Shown piece after piece: positions 7,837-16,333 of a stretch of 64,000 nt of DNA (position 1 is its first letter; every line of letters begins with the position of its first letter). Source of the DNA: Candidatus Zhuqueibacterota bacterium (GTDB lineage: Bacteria; Zhuqueibacterota; Zhuqueibacteria; Oceanimicrobiales; Oceanimicrobiaceae); NCBI GenBank assembly GCA_029261995.1, contig JAJDAF010000017.1, forward strand, positions 1 to 64,000, read 5' to 3'. The translations under genes were made by a program, and so were the position numbers. The notes beneath the pieces are model-generated. The model was not told where the DNA came from, ran no database searches, and saw nothing but the letters and a program-made list of their open reading frames with translations.

Positions 7837-8096
7837 CTGCTCGCGAGGGATTTACTCTCCGCGCTCATCCCGCCATGGAATCCCTTGCGGAATTGTTGAA
7901 TTGGGGATTATATCCCCCTGTGCATGCCTCCAGCTAGATAAAGAGTATTTGTCAGGTGAGCTGCCATAAGAGCCATAAGACTGCTGGAATCGGTCTGAGC
8001 GTGCAGGGAATGAAACTCCCAATCTATCAGTTCCGCAGGGGATTCCCTGGTGAGAAAGGCAAGTGGGCCGAAATCCCTGCGAGCATGGCAGGTTGT
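7837..8096. repeat. Fold-back pair of R2 hairpin units (3 and 4)
   Basis: Unit 3 (7837-7932) is nearly identical to 6642-6735. Unit 4 (8031-8096) is a diverged copy in the opposite direction (CCGCAGGGGATTCCCTGGTGAGAAA, then AAATCCCTGCGAGCA). Together they make an inverted pair about 260 bases long, each arm a hairpin itself. It fills the gap between the VOC gene and repeat R3. Confidence 0.6.
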
Positions 8097-8136
8097 TTGT
8101 TGCATCAGGAAGGGGCGGGCGAGATGTTTTCTTAAG

Positions 8137-8309
8137 GCGGCGGGAGCGGCGGCCCGCAGTGGGGGAAGGCAGGCCTGCTGCGGCAGGGCGTTGCCGAGCC
8201 TACCGGCATTCCGAACCTGATTGTCATATTTTCCGTTGACAAACGGGAGGTTTATGTCTATGTTGTAAGAAGTTTCTGCGGATTCTCCCGTATCTCAGCC
8301 ATTCTTGCC
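8137..8309 (+). repeat. Dispersed repeat R3, copy 2 (promoter-bearing)
   Basis: Aligns with 4626-4798 across its full length (GGCAGGGCG, CGAACCTGATT, ATTTTCCGTTGACA, TTATGTCTAT). It ends about 60 bases before the outer-membrane protein gene at 8372. Confidence 0.75.
8236..8264 (+). promoter_or_regulatory. Sigma70-like promoter inside repeat R3 copy 2
   Basis: TTGACA (8236-8241), 17-base spacer, TATGTT (8259-8264). The -10 lies 108 bases before ATG 8372, a reasonable leader length, so this repeat probably drives the gene that follows. Confidence 0.55.
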
Positions 8310-8371
8310 TGTGTGATTTCCGCGGGAGAGTTTCTTGTTCGAAAAAACAAACAAAATTATGGAGGTCTGAG

Positions 8372-9073
8372 ATGAAGACGATTCTTACATTTGGAGTTGT
8401 TTTCCTACTCCTGGTATTCAGTTCGACTGTTTTTGCGCAAGAGGGGTTCGCAAATCGACCTATCACCAACAATTTGTGGACACCGACCGGCTATACCTTA
8501 AACAAAGGTGAGTTTACAGTGGGGATTGGCCCGATTGGGTTTGGCGTCACTGATAATGTGCAGGTTGGGACTAATGTTCTGCTTTTTCTTTTTCAAGTGC
8601 CGAACGCCAATCTCAAATTCAATGTGAGCAAATCATCAACAAGTGCTTTTGGCGTTGGAGTTGACCTGTTGCATTTCAGCCTGGATATCTTTGACGGAAA
8701 TAATGACGAATCGTTTACCGTCTTCTCACCCTACGCTTCTTTCACCAACAATATTGGGGATAAAACGAGTGTCCATATTTCCGGGCAGTACAGTTTTTTT
8801 GCAAGTGATGCGGATATCGATGATGCCGAAGCTGAATCATCTTCACTCGGTACTTCTGTTTCTGGTGGGATTGAATACAGCTTTTCCGGCAAGACAAAGT
8901 TTCTTGCGGATATCGGTTACGACGCCACTTTCGAGGGCCTTCGATTGGGTGGCGGCGTGCTGTTTGGGTGGACTAAATTTCGGTTGAAATTGGGTGTGGC
9001 TTATTTCAATCCGGCAGGAGTCGGTGATTTTACCCTACCGCAAATAGGATTATGGTGGAGATTTCGCGGGTAG
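8372..9073 (+). CDS. Putative outer-membrane beta-barrel protein
   Basis: 233 aa with an N-terminal signal peptide (hydrophobic core residues 4-20, cleavage near VFAQ). The mature chain is a run of amphipathic strands with turns (GEFTVGIGPIGFG, DNVQVGTNVL, TSVHISGQYSFF, FRLKLGVAYF) and ends in aromatic IGLWWRF plus Arg-Gly, consistent with a small barrel in the outer membrane. ATG 8372 follows a GGAGGT ribosome site. It is a lone gene behind the promoter-bearing repeat R3. No family name can be given. Confidence 0.75.
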   Translation: MKTILTFGVVFLLLVFSSTVFAQEGFANRPITNNLWTPTGYTLNKGEFTVGIGPIGFGVTDNVQVGTNVLLFLFQVPNANLKFNVSKSSTSAFGVGVDLLHFSLDIFDGNNDESFTVFSPYASFTNNIGDKTSVHISGQYSFFASDADIDDAEAESSSLGTSVSGGIEYSFSGKTKFLADIGYDATFEGLRLGGGVLFGWTKFRLKLGVAYFNPAGVGDFTLPQIGLWWRFRG

Positions 9074-9355
9074 GGCCGTACAGTTCAATCAATATGCATC
9101 TAAGGATGATTGCGATGGTTGGGAAAGGTTTGATCTTCCTGCCCGGGCCGCCCGTTGGATAGGGCAATCTCAGTTGAGGTCGCCGTGTTGCGCGAATTAT
9201 CGCACGGGGCCCGCCGCGTAGGATTCACCCGACAAGCGGGAGTCTGCGCGGTTATGAGCATTTTTCTGGCTTCAAGTTTTTCTGCTCCCACGCAGAATCC
9301 ATGCCCGCCCACTTGCGGGTAACGCCATCCGTTGGTTGCATAGAAGGAGATAGTG
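9074..9355. other. Non-coding gap with no clear feature
   Basis: No gene or strong hairpin seen. A block near 9196-9225 (ATCGC, GGCCCG, CGTAGGA) resembles 9828-9856 loosely, possibly a decayed repeat on either side of the DGC gene. Confidence 0.3.
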
Positions 9356-9766
9356 ATGACAGGAACAGACTGCAGTAAGACACCGTCGGCAAAACTAGTT
9401 TTCGCCTGCTCAGGTGCCGCAGATGTCGGGGCGGTTGCCGACCAGGCAGCGCGACACCTGGCCAAAGCTGGAAAGGGAAAGATGTTCTGCACCGTGGGCC
9501 TTGGCGGAAAGGTGGAGCCTATTCTCGAAACCACTCGCGTAGCATCCACGATTCTTGCAATCGATGGCTGTCCCCTTGACTGTACAAAACGATGCCTTGC
9601 AGAAGCTGGTTTCGACGAATGCCTTCATCTGCGTGTCACCGACCTCGGAATGACCAAAGGCCAAACGGAAGTCTCAGACACAAATGTGTCGAAGGTTGCC
9701 GATCAAGCCGAAGACCTTCTGAATGAGGCAACCCTTGCAACGGGTGGCCATGACGCAAAAAGATGA
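9356..9766 (+). CDS. DGC-domain (putative zinc-binding) protein
   Basis: 136 aa. The domain-defining IDGCPLDC block sits at about residues 74-81, preceded by a conserved Cys region (VFACSGAADVG, about 16-26, and KMFCTVGLGG, about 46-55). Four Cys (ACSG, MFC, DGC, LDC, plus KRC) could bind zinc. DGC proteins are small cytosolic proteins of unknown function, often near metal or sulfur genes. ATG 9356 was chosen over GTG 9353 because AAGGAGA ends five bases before it. It is a lone gene between non-coding stretches, in the same accessory region as the cassettes. Confidence 0.8.
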   Translation: MTGTDCSKTPSAKLVFACSGAADVGAVADQAARHLAKAGKGKMFCTVGLGGKVEPILETTRVASTILAIDGCPLDCTKRCLAEAGFDECLHLRVTDLGMTKGQTEVSDTNVSKVADQAEDLLNEATLATGGHDAKR

Positions 9767-10144
9767 AAGGTGTGGCACGTATCTTTTGGAAGCCATGTAT
9801 AAAAAGAAATAAAGCGAGCCAAGAATCATCGCGCGCGGCCCGTCACGTAGGACGCTTCGAAACAGTGAGCTGGGGATTGCACCTCAAAAATGGGCCGGGA
9901 GTGTAGTCACAAGTTGATTCTCGATTGCAGATGCAGCAGTGCTTCAGGCCATGCAATTCCCGATTTATTTGTGCGTGCGAGATTACGTGGCGGGCCGAGC
10001 GCGTGGGCGGCACAGCCGCAACGAGCTGTAATCTGATATAACACGGAATCCAGTCAGCACTAGATCTTCCCGGCGCGGTAGGCGTAGAGGAGATATCGGA
10101 GACCGTTGCACGCCTTTGGCATTTGGTTGGGTTGAAATTTCCGG
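9767..10144. other. Non-coding gap with no clear feature
   Basis: About 380 bases without an open frame that looks coding, and no strong palindrome. The only repeat-like piece is the weak match to 9196-9225 noted for the gap at 9074. It leads into repeat R1. Confidence 0.3.
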
Positions 10145-10334
10145 TTGCTTTGCATGGGAAATGTTGCTATTCTATCGATAGTTGTCTTTCACGATCCCAA
10201 CATCAGCCAAAAACATGGAAAATGCAGGGGAAATCTTCCTTGTTTCACATCGAAATATTATAATAGGTGGACATTCCGTCCATAATATATGGGTTGATCG
10301 CATGGACTTTTTCCATGGATCCAGATCGTTAGCC
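10145..10334 (+). repeat. Dispersed repeat R1, copy 2, ending at a GTTAG core
   Basis: Second copy of 6804-6991. It carries a perfect TATAAT (10259-10264) with only a weak -35 (TTCCTT, 17 bases upstream). The shared sequence ends at GTTAG (10328-10332), 20 bases before the methyltransferase start, exactly where a new integron cassette would be expected to join. Confidence 0.85.
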
Positions 10335-10353
10335 ATCAAAGAAGGAGAGAGTG

Positions 10354-11106
10354 TTGGCCTCAACATGGATTGCATACAACGATCTTGCTTGGACTGAAGA
10401 CTGGGTGGCAGACCCAGCGGAATACGAAGATGAAGTAATGGTCTACGTCGACCTGATTAAGCGCACTGCATCAGAACCACCAAGCACGTTGCTGCATTTG
10501 GGGAGTGGCGCAGGCGGCCATGACAGGATCTTCACGCGGCATTTTGCCGTAACCGGTGTGGATATTAGTCTAGGCATGCTGAACAAAGCGCGCGTTGCAC
10601 ATCCTGACGTCGAATACCTTGAAGGCGATATGCGGACGTTGCGATTGAACCGGCAGTTCGATGCTGTGGTCATTCCAGACAGCATAGACTACATGGCTTC
10701 ACAGCACGATCTTCGGCTAGCCATTCAAACCGCCGCGGCGCATATCAAGACCAACGGTGTTTTACTCGTGGTGGCGAAAACGGAAGAGACCTTTCAAAAC
10801 AATAATTTTGCATACGCCGGCGAAAAGGATGGTGTGCATGTGACTGTGTTAGAGAACAACTATATCAACCCGTTTCGTTCTAATACCTACGAAGCCACTC
10901 TTGTGTATTTGATTCGGCAGCAGGGAGAGTTGGCCACTCACACAGATCATCACGTGCTCGGCCTTTTCTCACAGGCAACGTGGGAAGAGGTGTTCAACGA
11001 TGCTGGACTCACCATGCAGAAAACAATCCTGAATGGCATCTACGACAAGTATCTTCTAGGTGACGGAGAGTATCCACTGACACTCTTTGTTGGGCAAAAA
11101 GCATGA
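10354..11106 (+). CDS. Class I SAM-dependent methyltransferase
   Basis: 250 aa. Motif I LLHLGSGAGGHDR (about residues 45-57) with the acidic end of strand 2 in VTGVDIS, then GDMRTLRL and DAVVIPDSIDYM form the SAM-binding Rossmann core; the C-terminal half is probably the substrate cap. Substrate unknown. I prefer TTG 10354 (AAGGAG ends six bases upstream) over GTG 10351 (spacing only three). The gene starts about 25 bases after the GTTAG end of R1 and is followed 23 bases later by an attC-like site, so it has the layout of an integron cassette. It is transcribed in the usual cassette direction. Confidence 0.88.
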   Translation: MASTWIAYNDLAWTEDWVADPAEYEDEVMVYVDLIKRTASEPPSTLLHLGSGAGGHDRIFTRHFAVTGVDISLGMLNKARVAHPDVEYLEGDMRTLRLNRQFDAVVIPDSIDYMASQHDLRLAIQTAAAHIKTNGVLLVVAKTEETFQNNNFAYAGEKDGVHVTVLENNYINPFRSNTYEATLVYLIRQQGELATHTDHHVLGLFSQATWEEVFNDAGLTMQKTILNGIYDKYLLGDGEYPLTLFVGQKA

Positions 11107-11129
11107 TACAGACTAACGGGCTCAAGGAT

Positions 11130-11264
11130 GGCTAACAAAGCGCATTGAGTCGGACGCAAGGGGCGCAGTTTTTTTGCCAGTTTTGGGATCCCGAATGCAA
11201 TAGAGTTGTAATTCAAGCAGCTGAGCGTATAATGCCCTTGCGCCGCTCATGCGCGACGTTAAGG
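11130..11264 (+). other. attC-like integron recombination site 1
   Basis: TAAC (11133-11136) pairs with GTTA (11258-11261). After a three-base unpaired spacer on each side, 11140-11161 pairs with 11236-11254 over 19 bases, leaving exactly three unpaired bases on the left arm (T 11146, T 11150, A 11154). A 74-base loop joins the arms. One-sided extrahelical bases, an unpaired spacer and TAAC/GTTA ends are the hallmarks of attC folding. The cores fit the RYYYAAC/GTTRRRY consensus with one mismatch each. It separates the methyltransferase and OLD genes. Confidence 0.8.
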
Positions 11265-11287
11265 GCTATCAAAACGAAATGAGACAG

Positions 11288-13459
11288 ATGAAACTCGTTC
11301 AGCTTTCTATCATAAACTACAAAGCCCTGCGGGATGTAACGATTCCCCTTTCTCGCTTCGGCTGCCTCATCGGTGAGAACAATTCAGGGAAGTCATCTTT
11401 CTTGCAAGCCTTGGCCTTGTTCTTTTCAGGCTCCAAACTGGCCCCTATCCATTTCTTCGATGAGTCAAAGCCTATCCGCATTGCGGTGACCTTTGAGGAC
11501 ATCTGCGAAGCGGATCTTGCGCGACTGGCTGATGAACACCGCACGCGTGTGTCGGGGATTGTAAGGAACGGTCGGCTTGTGCTTGTCAGAAGCTATGGCA
11601 TTGATTGTAAAAGCGCGCTACTCTACAATACGCTCTTGCCAACCGATGCTCGGTTTTTGTCAGACAGTATCGGCACGCTGGTAAAGAGTCAGCGCCCAGG
11701 GCAGGCGTTTGTCACCAAAGTTGTCCAAATGTTCCCTGAGTTGGATGGTATAGTCGACACGAGCATGAATCAAGATGCTGTGAAACAGAAGATTCAGGAG
11801 TTTGCCGACTCTCTGCCAGATGAGCAGAAAATCCCCGCTGACCAAGCCTTGCCAACTGGTATAGACAAGAGCATTGTTCCTATGTTGCCTGATCCCATCT
11901 ACATCCCTGCGGTTAAAGACCTATCTGACGACATCAAGACCACCGAAAGCACACCATTTGGAAAGATACTTGGCATTTTACTTCGGGCCGTTGAAACTAA
12001 ACTTCCTGATGCCCAGATTTTATTCGAAAAGTTGAACTCAAAACTGAACCTTGTTCAGCAACCTGACGGAACGGTAGCAGACGACCGACTTGACGAGGTT
12101 AAGTTGATCGAGGCGACCGTCGAAAAATACGTGCGAGAAAGTTTCTCCGACGTCGCCTTACGCATTACAATCCCACCGCCGGAGTTGAAGACTATCTTCT
12201 CGTCTGCCCGCATCTATGCCAATGATGGTGTTGATGGCCTAATTGAATCAAAGGGTGACGGGTTGCGCAGGGCCATAGTGTTTTCGATCCTGCGTTCGTA
12301 CGTTGAGTTGGATGCGAAGCTTACCCCCGTTATTGCAGAAGAGGCTGAACCGGTAGCTGATGCCCCCCCAGAAAATATCGAGCCTGCCCCGCCATCTTAT
12401 TTGCTGCTATTTGAGGAACCTGAGTTGTTTCTTCACCCAAAAGCTCAACATATCCTTTTCGACGCCTTACGAATCTTCGCTACGGAACATCACGTCCTGG
12501 TCACGACACATTCACCCATGTTCTTCGGCCCTACAGCGACCGAGACTTTCGTCAAGTTACGAAAGGTTTCTGATGCAGCGGTTTCTGCAAAGCCATACAC
12601 TCAGGTTCAACCGGTTGACCTGTCCGATATGAACGCCAAGGATCAGTTCCAGATAATTTGCTTTGAGAATAACAACGCGGCCTTCTTTGCGGATACGGTT
12701 GTTCTGGTTGAAGGCGATAGCGACTACCTCGTCATGCCCCACATCGCCAAAAGCCTTGACACCTCTTGGGACGTTGCCCAGGTACCGATTCTCTTTGCTC
12801 GTATCACAGGCAAGGGGAATATCCGGCGATACCGCGAGTTCTTTACTCGCTTCGGTGTGAGAGTTCCGGTTATCGCCGACCTTGATCTGCTCGTAAACGG
12901 TTTCGATCACATAAATCCTGATACAAATCTGAGAACAGCACGTGATAAGCTGCTGGTAAAAGTTGACGAATTGATCGTATCTGACACCGATGGTGAGGAG
13001 CCAACAGGTAGGGATGCACGAGATGCTCGCGATTCCGGCGAATTGCGCGGTCTTTGGAGACGTGTTAGGCAGTGCACTGAAGAGTTCAAGACAGGGACGT
13101 GTACTTTGGATGATCTGGTTCATGCGGTTGATGCGTTCTATGCTTGGCAACGCAAGTCCGATCGTCTTGCTGTGCTTCAGAACAGCACAGACGTGGACTT
13201 GCTCCAGCCAAAGCACCTGTTGCTGGAAATGCTGCGGACTGTTGATGTGTACGTGCTTGAACGTGGTGCCATTGAACAGTACTACCCAGATATCATTACG
13301 GGAGCCGACAAGCCCTCACGAGCTCAAGATTTTTGCGCTAAGATCACCACACGTGACGAGATCCTCGCTTGCTGCGGGGAACAGAAACTGGGACGTAATG
13401 ATGTGCAGGTAAGTGAAAAGGAGTTTAGCCTGATTTTCGGGAGCATTTTTGGAGAATAG
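11288..13459 (+). CDS. OLD-family ATPase/TOPRIM nuclease
   Basis: 723 aa from ATG 11288; ATG 11279 is an alternative, and the further upstream ATG 11249 lies inside the attC site and is rejected. ABC-type ATPase half: Walker A GENNSGKS (residues 29-36), a long insertion, Walker B LLLFEEPELFLHP (about 371-383) and an H-loop in VLVTTHSP. TOPRIM half: VVLVEGDSDYLV (Glu about 475) and VIADLDLL (about 530). This order is that of overcoming-lysogenization-defect (OLD) nucleases, which cut DNA and take part in phage defence. No UvrD-like helicase follows, so it is not a Gabija pair. It lies between two attC sites, i.e. as a complete cassette; function as defence is inference. Confidence 0.87.
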   Translation: MKLVQLSIINYKALRDVTIPLSRFGCLIGENNSGKSSFLQALALFFSGSKLAPIHFFDESKPIRIAVTFEDICEADLARLADEHRTRVSGIVRNGRLVLVRSYGIDCKSALLYNTLLPTDARFLSDSIGTLVKSQRPGQAFVTKVVQMFPELDGIVDTSMNQDAVKQKIQEFADSLPDEQKIPADQALPTGIDKSIVPMLPDPIYIPAVKDLSDDIKTTESTPFGKILGILLRAVETKLPDAQILFEKLNSKLNLVQQPDGTVADDRLDEVKLIEATVEKYVRESFSDVALRITIPPPELKTIFSSARIYANDGVDGLIESKGDGLRRAIVFSILRSYVELDAKLTPVIAEEAEPVADAPPENIEPAPPSYLLLFEEPELFLHPKAQHILFDALRIFATEHHVLVTTHSPMFFGPTATETFVKLRKVSDAAVSAKPYTQVQPVDLSDMNAKDQFQIICFENNNAAFFADTVVLVEGDSDYLVMPHIAKSLDTSWDVAQVPILFARITGKGNIRRYREFFTRFGVRVPVIADLDLLVNGFDHINPDTNLRTARDKLLVKVDELIVSDTDGEEPTGRDARDARDSGELRGLWRRVRQCTEEFKTGTCTLDDLVHAVDAFYAWQRKSDRLAVLQNSTDVDLLQPKHLLLEMLRTVDVYVLERGAIEQYYPDIITGADKPSRAQDFCAKITTRDEILACCGEQKLGRNDVQVSEKEFSLIFGSIFGE

Positions 13460-13489
13460 CCCCAGTCAAAATCGCATACTCGGTGGTAG

Positions 13490-13549
13490 CCCCTAACCAT
13501 TCACTGGTGCGGACGCAAAAAGCCGCGCCGCACAGTTCGAACGTTAGGC
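13490..13549 (+). other. attC-like integron recombination site 2
   Basis: A 60-base element of classical attC length. It begins CCCCTAAC and ends GTTAGGC (13543-13549, perfect GTTRRRY core). The inner arms ACTG-G-TGCGG-A-CGC (13503-13516) and the complement of 13525-13536 pair completely apart from an extrahelical G and A on the left arm. The orientation matches attC site 1 and the upstream OLD gene. The following gap to 13755 holds no further site. Confidence 0.85.
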
Positions 13550-13755
13550 TTACTAATGATGACAAGAAAATTCAGTAGATATTTTATTCAAATATTTCTT
13601 CTCTTGGAACGCCCTTAATTGCATTCTTTCTTGCCAGGAGATGTCGTGTTCCGGGGAAGGCAATTCTCTGTTCATTTGTCCGTGGGGGATTATATGATTA
13701 GAAGTGCACGGGGGGTGACAAATCCCACACGAGCGTACAATGGAGATCCTCTATA

Positions 13756-16152
13756 ATGAGAAAAGTCATTATTTTTTTCCTTTTCATAATAACTATTAGC
13801 TTGGGTGCCCAAGAGTCATCCCAAAATCTGGCATACATGAAACCGGTTACGGTATCGCAATCTGCTCAGAACAACCCTGCGGCCTATGCTGTTGATGGTG
13901 ATCGCGAAACCTGGTGGAGCGCGGACTCTCATCCTCCGCAGTGGATCGAAGTAGATTTGCAGACACCGGTGGATATCGAGCGTATTAATCTTATCACCAG
14001 CCAGGATCCTGCTGGTGAAACGACCCATACAGTTTGGGGCATGCTGTCGGATGGCCAGTTTTACTTACTGTACGAATTTAAGGATAGCACTGGCGATGAT
14101 CAGGAGTTGACAGTAACGCCGTCATCCCCCTGGTTGAATATTGAACGCATTCGAGTTGAGTCGGCCGAATCTCCGTCCTGGGTCGCATGGCGTGAAATTG
14201 AGGTGTTTGGTGTCGCTTATCAAACTGAATTTATCCAGGTTGCGGATGACAAATGGCATTTCGAGACCGCTATTTCTCAGCGTCCCTTCATCCCATTTGG
14301 CGTGAATTACTATGATCCGGCTACCTATCATGAATTGCCATATCCCGCTTTTGATGTAATTGGCGCATTCGACTCTACCACGGTTGACCGGCAGCTTAGG
14401 GAAATTCGGAATCTTGGCGCTAATATTGTCCGGATATTTCTATCCGTGGTAAGCTTTGAGCCTGATTTATATGTGCTCAATGAAGCCAACTTTCGAAAAC
14501 TGGATACATTGATTCAAATTGCCAGGCAGCAAAATCTGCGGATTATTTTTGATCTGGTCAATGATTGGGAAGGCAATCCCCCATGGGAAAGCTGGGAATA
14601 CTTTGCCGACGAAACGACATTGCTGGGTTATGAATATTACCTTGAGGCGATGGGCACTCGGTATGCAGATGAGCCGGTCATTTTTTCGTGGAGTCTGCAA
14701 AACGAACCTTATGTCCGTGGCCCCGATTCTGGTATTATGGGTGATTTGTGGATTCCTTATATACAATTTAAATATGGCTCGGACGTAAGTTTGGCCGCTG
14801 CCTGGAGCGACTATCCCCGAACTGGCGAATCATGGAATCAGATTAAACAACCGGATTATGTCAGTGAGTACGAGCCGCTTAATAGTCCTGGTGATCAGCG
14901 TTTATATGATTATCAATTGTTTCGTGAAGATATCGCTTATAACTGGGTGCGGCGGCTGACAAATGCGCTGTATCGGAATGATCGGAATCACATGATCACG
15001 ATTGGCCTGGATCAACATTCCACGCCGATCAAGAATGCGGTTCCGGATAGGACATATACGGCTTTCAATCCACGGAAGATTGCACCCTTTTTAGATTACA
15101 CGTCGATACATGCCTATAACTGGTGGGATGATGCCACCGTGAATATATTTATCGAAGCCATTGCCCGCTATAATTTCTCCAACAAACCTGTGGTTTTGGA
15201 AGAGTTCAATTTTCGTGAAGCAGGCTCCACCGTTACACCGCTCCTGAACTCATCTTCCGGCTGGTTGCATTGGGGCACATTTGCTGTTGCAGATTGGGAT
15301 TGGTCGGATAACCTATTCGATAATAGTGAGAATGCTACCACCTTGGGCAGCACGTTTAGCAGTGTTACTGACTGGATCTATGATTCTGTGCCAATCCGTG
15401 CGCCGGATGTCGCATCGATAAATATCGACTTGAAACAGGCGCTGACATCGGTCGACTACCAGAATACCAAGTTTCCGGAATACGTCAACAGTTTCAACGG
15501 TAGTGGCGGTCCGGTGGGATTTACCGTGAGCAACTATAGCTCCCCATTGCGCTTGGGAAAACCCGGGCTTGACCTCCCAAACCAGTTACTGATTGGTGAA
15601 GAATACAAGATCAGCTGGACGAGACTCGATTGGCCAATAATTCCACAGACAACCGTTTCACTATTAATCTCTCGAGATGGCGGAGACAGCTGGGAAACGA
15701 TTACGGACAACATCAAAGAAAATGAATTTTCCTGGCAAGCCACTGGCCCGGAGTCAGGCCAGTGTATATTTCGGTTGCTCGATGTGTTGGATACGAATAT
15801 CTTTACTGAAAGCGCTACTGAATTCTCGATTGGCAATCCAACTACAATTGAACAAAATGGGGAGAATCAGTCACTGGCGTTTCGGTTGTTTCCGGCTTAT
15901 CCAAATCCGTTTAATCCAACGACAATGCTCAGTTATCAACTTGACGCGGATAACTATGTTAATCTGGACGTGTATAATGTGAAAGGGCAGTTGGTTCGTA
16001 CATTGGTTCATGGAGTTCAGCAAACAGGCACACATCACATCGCGTGGAATGGTTTGGATGATTTTGGTATGAGTGTTAGTTCAGGCATTTACCTGTACCG
16101 GTTACAGGCAGGTAGTCGGATGTTGACTAGCAAAGTATTACTCATGAAATAA
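13756..16152 (+). CDS. Secreted glycoside hydrolase (GH5-like) with carbohydrate-binding and sorting domains
   Basis: 798 aa. Signal peptide (residues 1-18); F5/8-type-C/CBM32-like domain (about 22-155, with NPAAYAVDGDRETWWSA and WIEVDL); TIM-barrel glycosidase (about 165-560) with catalytic acid/base in WSLQNEP (Glu about 317) and nucleophile in VVLEEFNF (Glu about 481), as in GH5/clan A mannanase- or cellulase-type enzymes; a beta domain; then a C-terminal sorting module with YPNPFNPTT (about 715) ending GIYLYRLQAG. It probably acts on a plant- or algal-type beta-glycan outside the cell, exported and then handled by a type IX-like system. Substrate not determinable. It is monocistronic. Confidence 0.85.
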   Translation: MRKVIIFFLFIITISLGAQESSQNLAYMKPVTVSQSAQNNPAAYAVDGDRETWWSADSHPPQWIEVDLQTPVDIERINLITSQDPAGETTHTVWGMLSDGQFYLLYEFKDSTGDDQELTVTPSSPWLNIERIRVESAESPSWVAWREIEVFGVAYQTEFIQVADDKWHFETAISQRPFIPFGVNYYDPATYHELPYPAFDVIGAFDSTTVDRQLREIRNLGANIVRIFLSVVSFEPDLYVLNEANFRKLDTLIQIARQQNLRIIFDLVNDWEGNPPWESWEYFADETTLLGYEYYLEAMGTRYADEPVIFSWSLQNEPYVRGPDSGIMGDLWIPYIQFKYGSDVSLAAAWSDYPRTGESWNQIKQPDYVSEYEPLNSPGDQRLYDYQLFREDIAYNWVRRLTNALYRNDRNHMITIGLDQHSTPIKNAVPDRTYTAFNPRKIAPFLDYTSIHAYNWWDDATVNIFIEAIARYNFSNKPVVLEEFNFREAGSTVTPLLNSSSGWLHWGTFAVADWDWSDNLFDNSENATTLGSTFSSVTDWIYDSVPIRAPDVASINIDLKQALTSVDYQNTKFPEYVNSFNGSGGPVGFTVSNYSSPLRLGKPGLDLPNQLLIGEEYKISWTRLDWPIIPQTTVSLLISRDGGDSWETITDNIKENEFSWQATGPESGQCIFRLLDVLDTNIFTESATEFSIGNPTTIEQNGENQSLAFRLFPAYPNPFNPTTMLSYQLDADNYVNLDVYNVKGQLVRTLVHGVQQTGTHHIAWNGLDDFGMSVSSGIYLYRLQAGSRMLTSKVLLMK

Positions 16153-16333
16153 GTTTTCAAATGATAGTTTTTAACAAAAGCATGCACACGAAAAAAGGGC
16201 GCTTTGGTTTATTCACGCGCAGTGATTTTAATCTTGTTCTGTTGTTTACCGGACGCTGCTACTTAACCCCTTTTTCGCGTGATGCTTGGCGTCAGCTTGA
16301 TCAATCCACACAGAGTATGGAGACAATCAATCA

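Noticed and set aside
11249-11287. Earlier start for the OLD gene
   Set aside because: ATG 11249 lies within the right arm of attC site 1; conserved sequence begins at about 11288.
11288-13459. Gabija system
   Set aside because: A GajB-type UvrD helicase should follow the GajA-like gene; the next gene is a secreted glycosidase.
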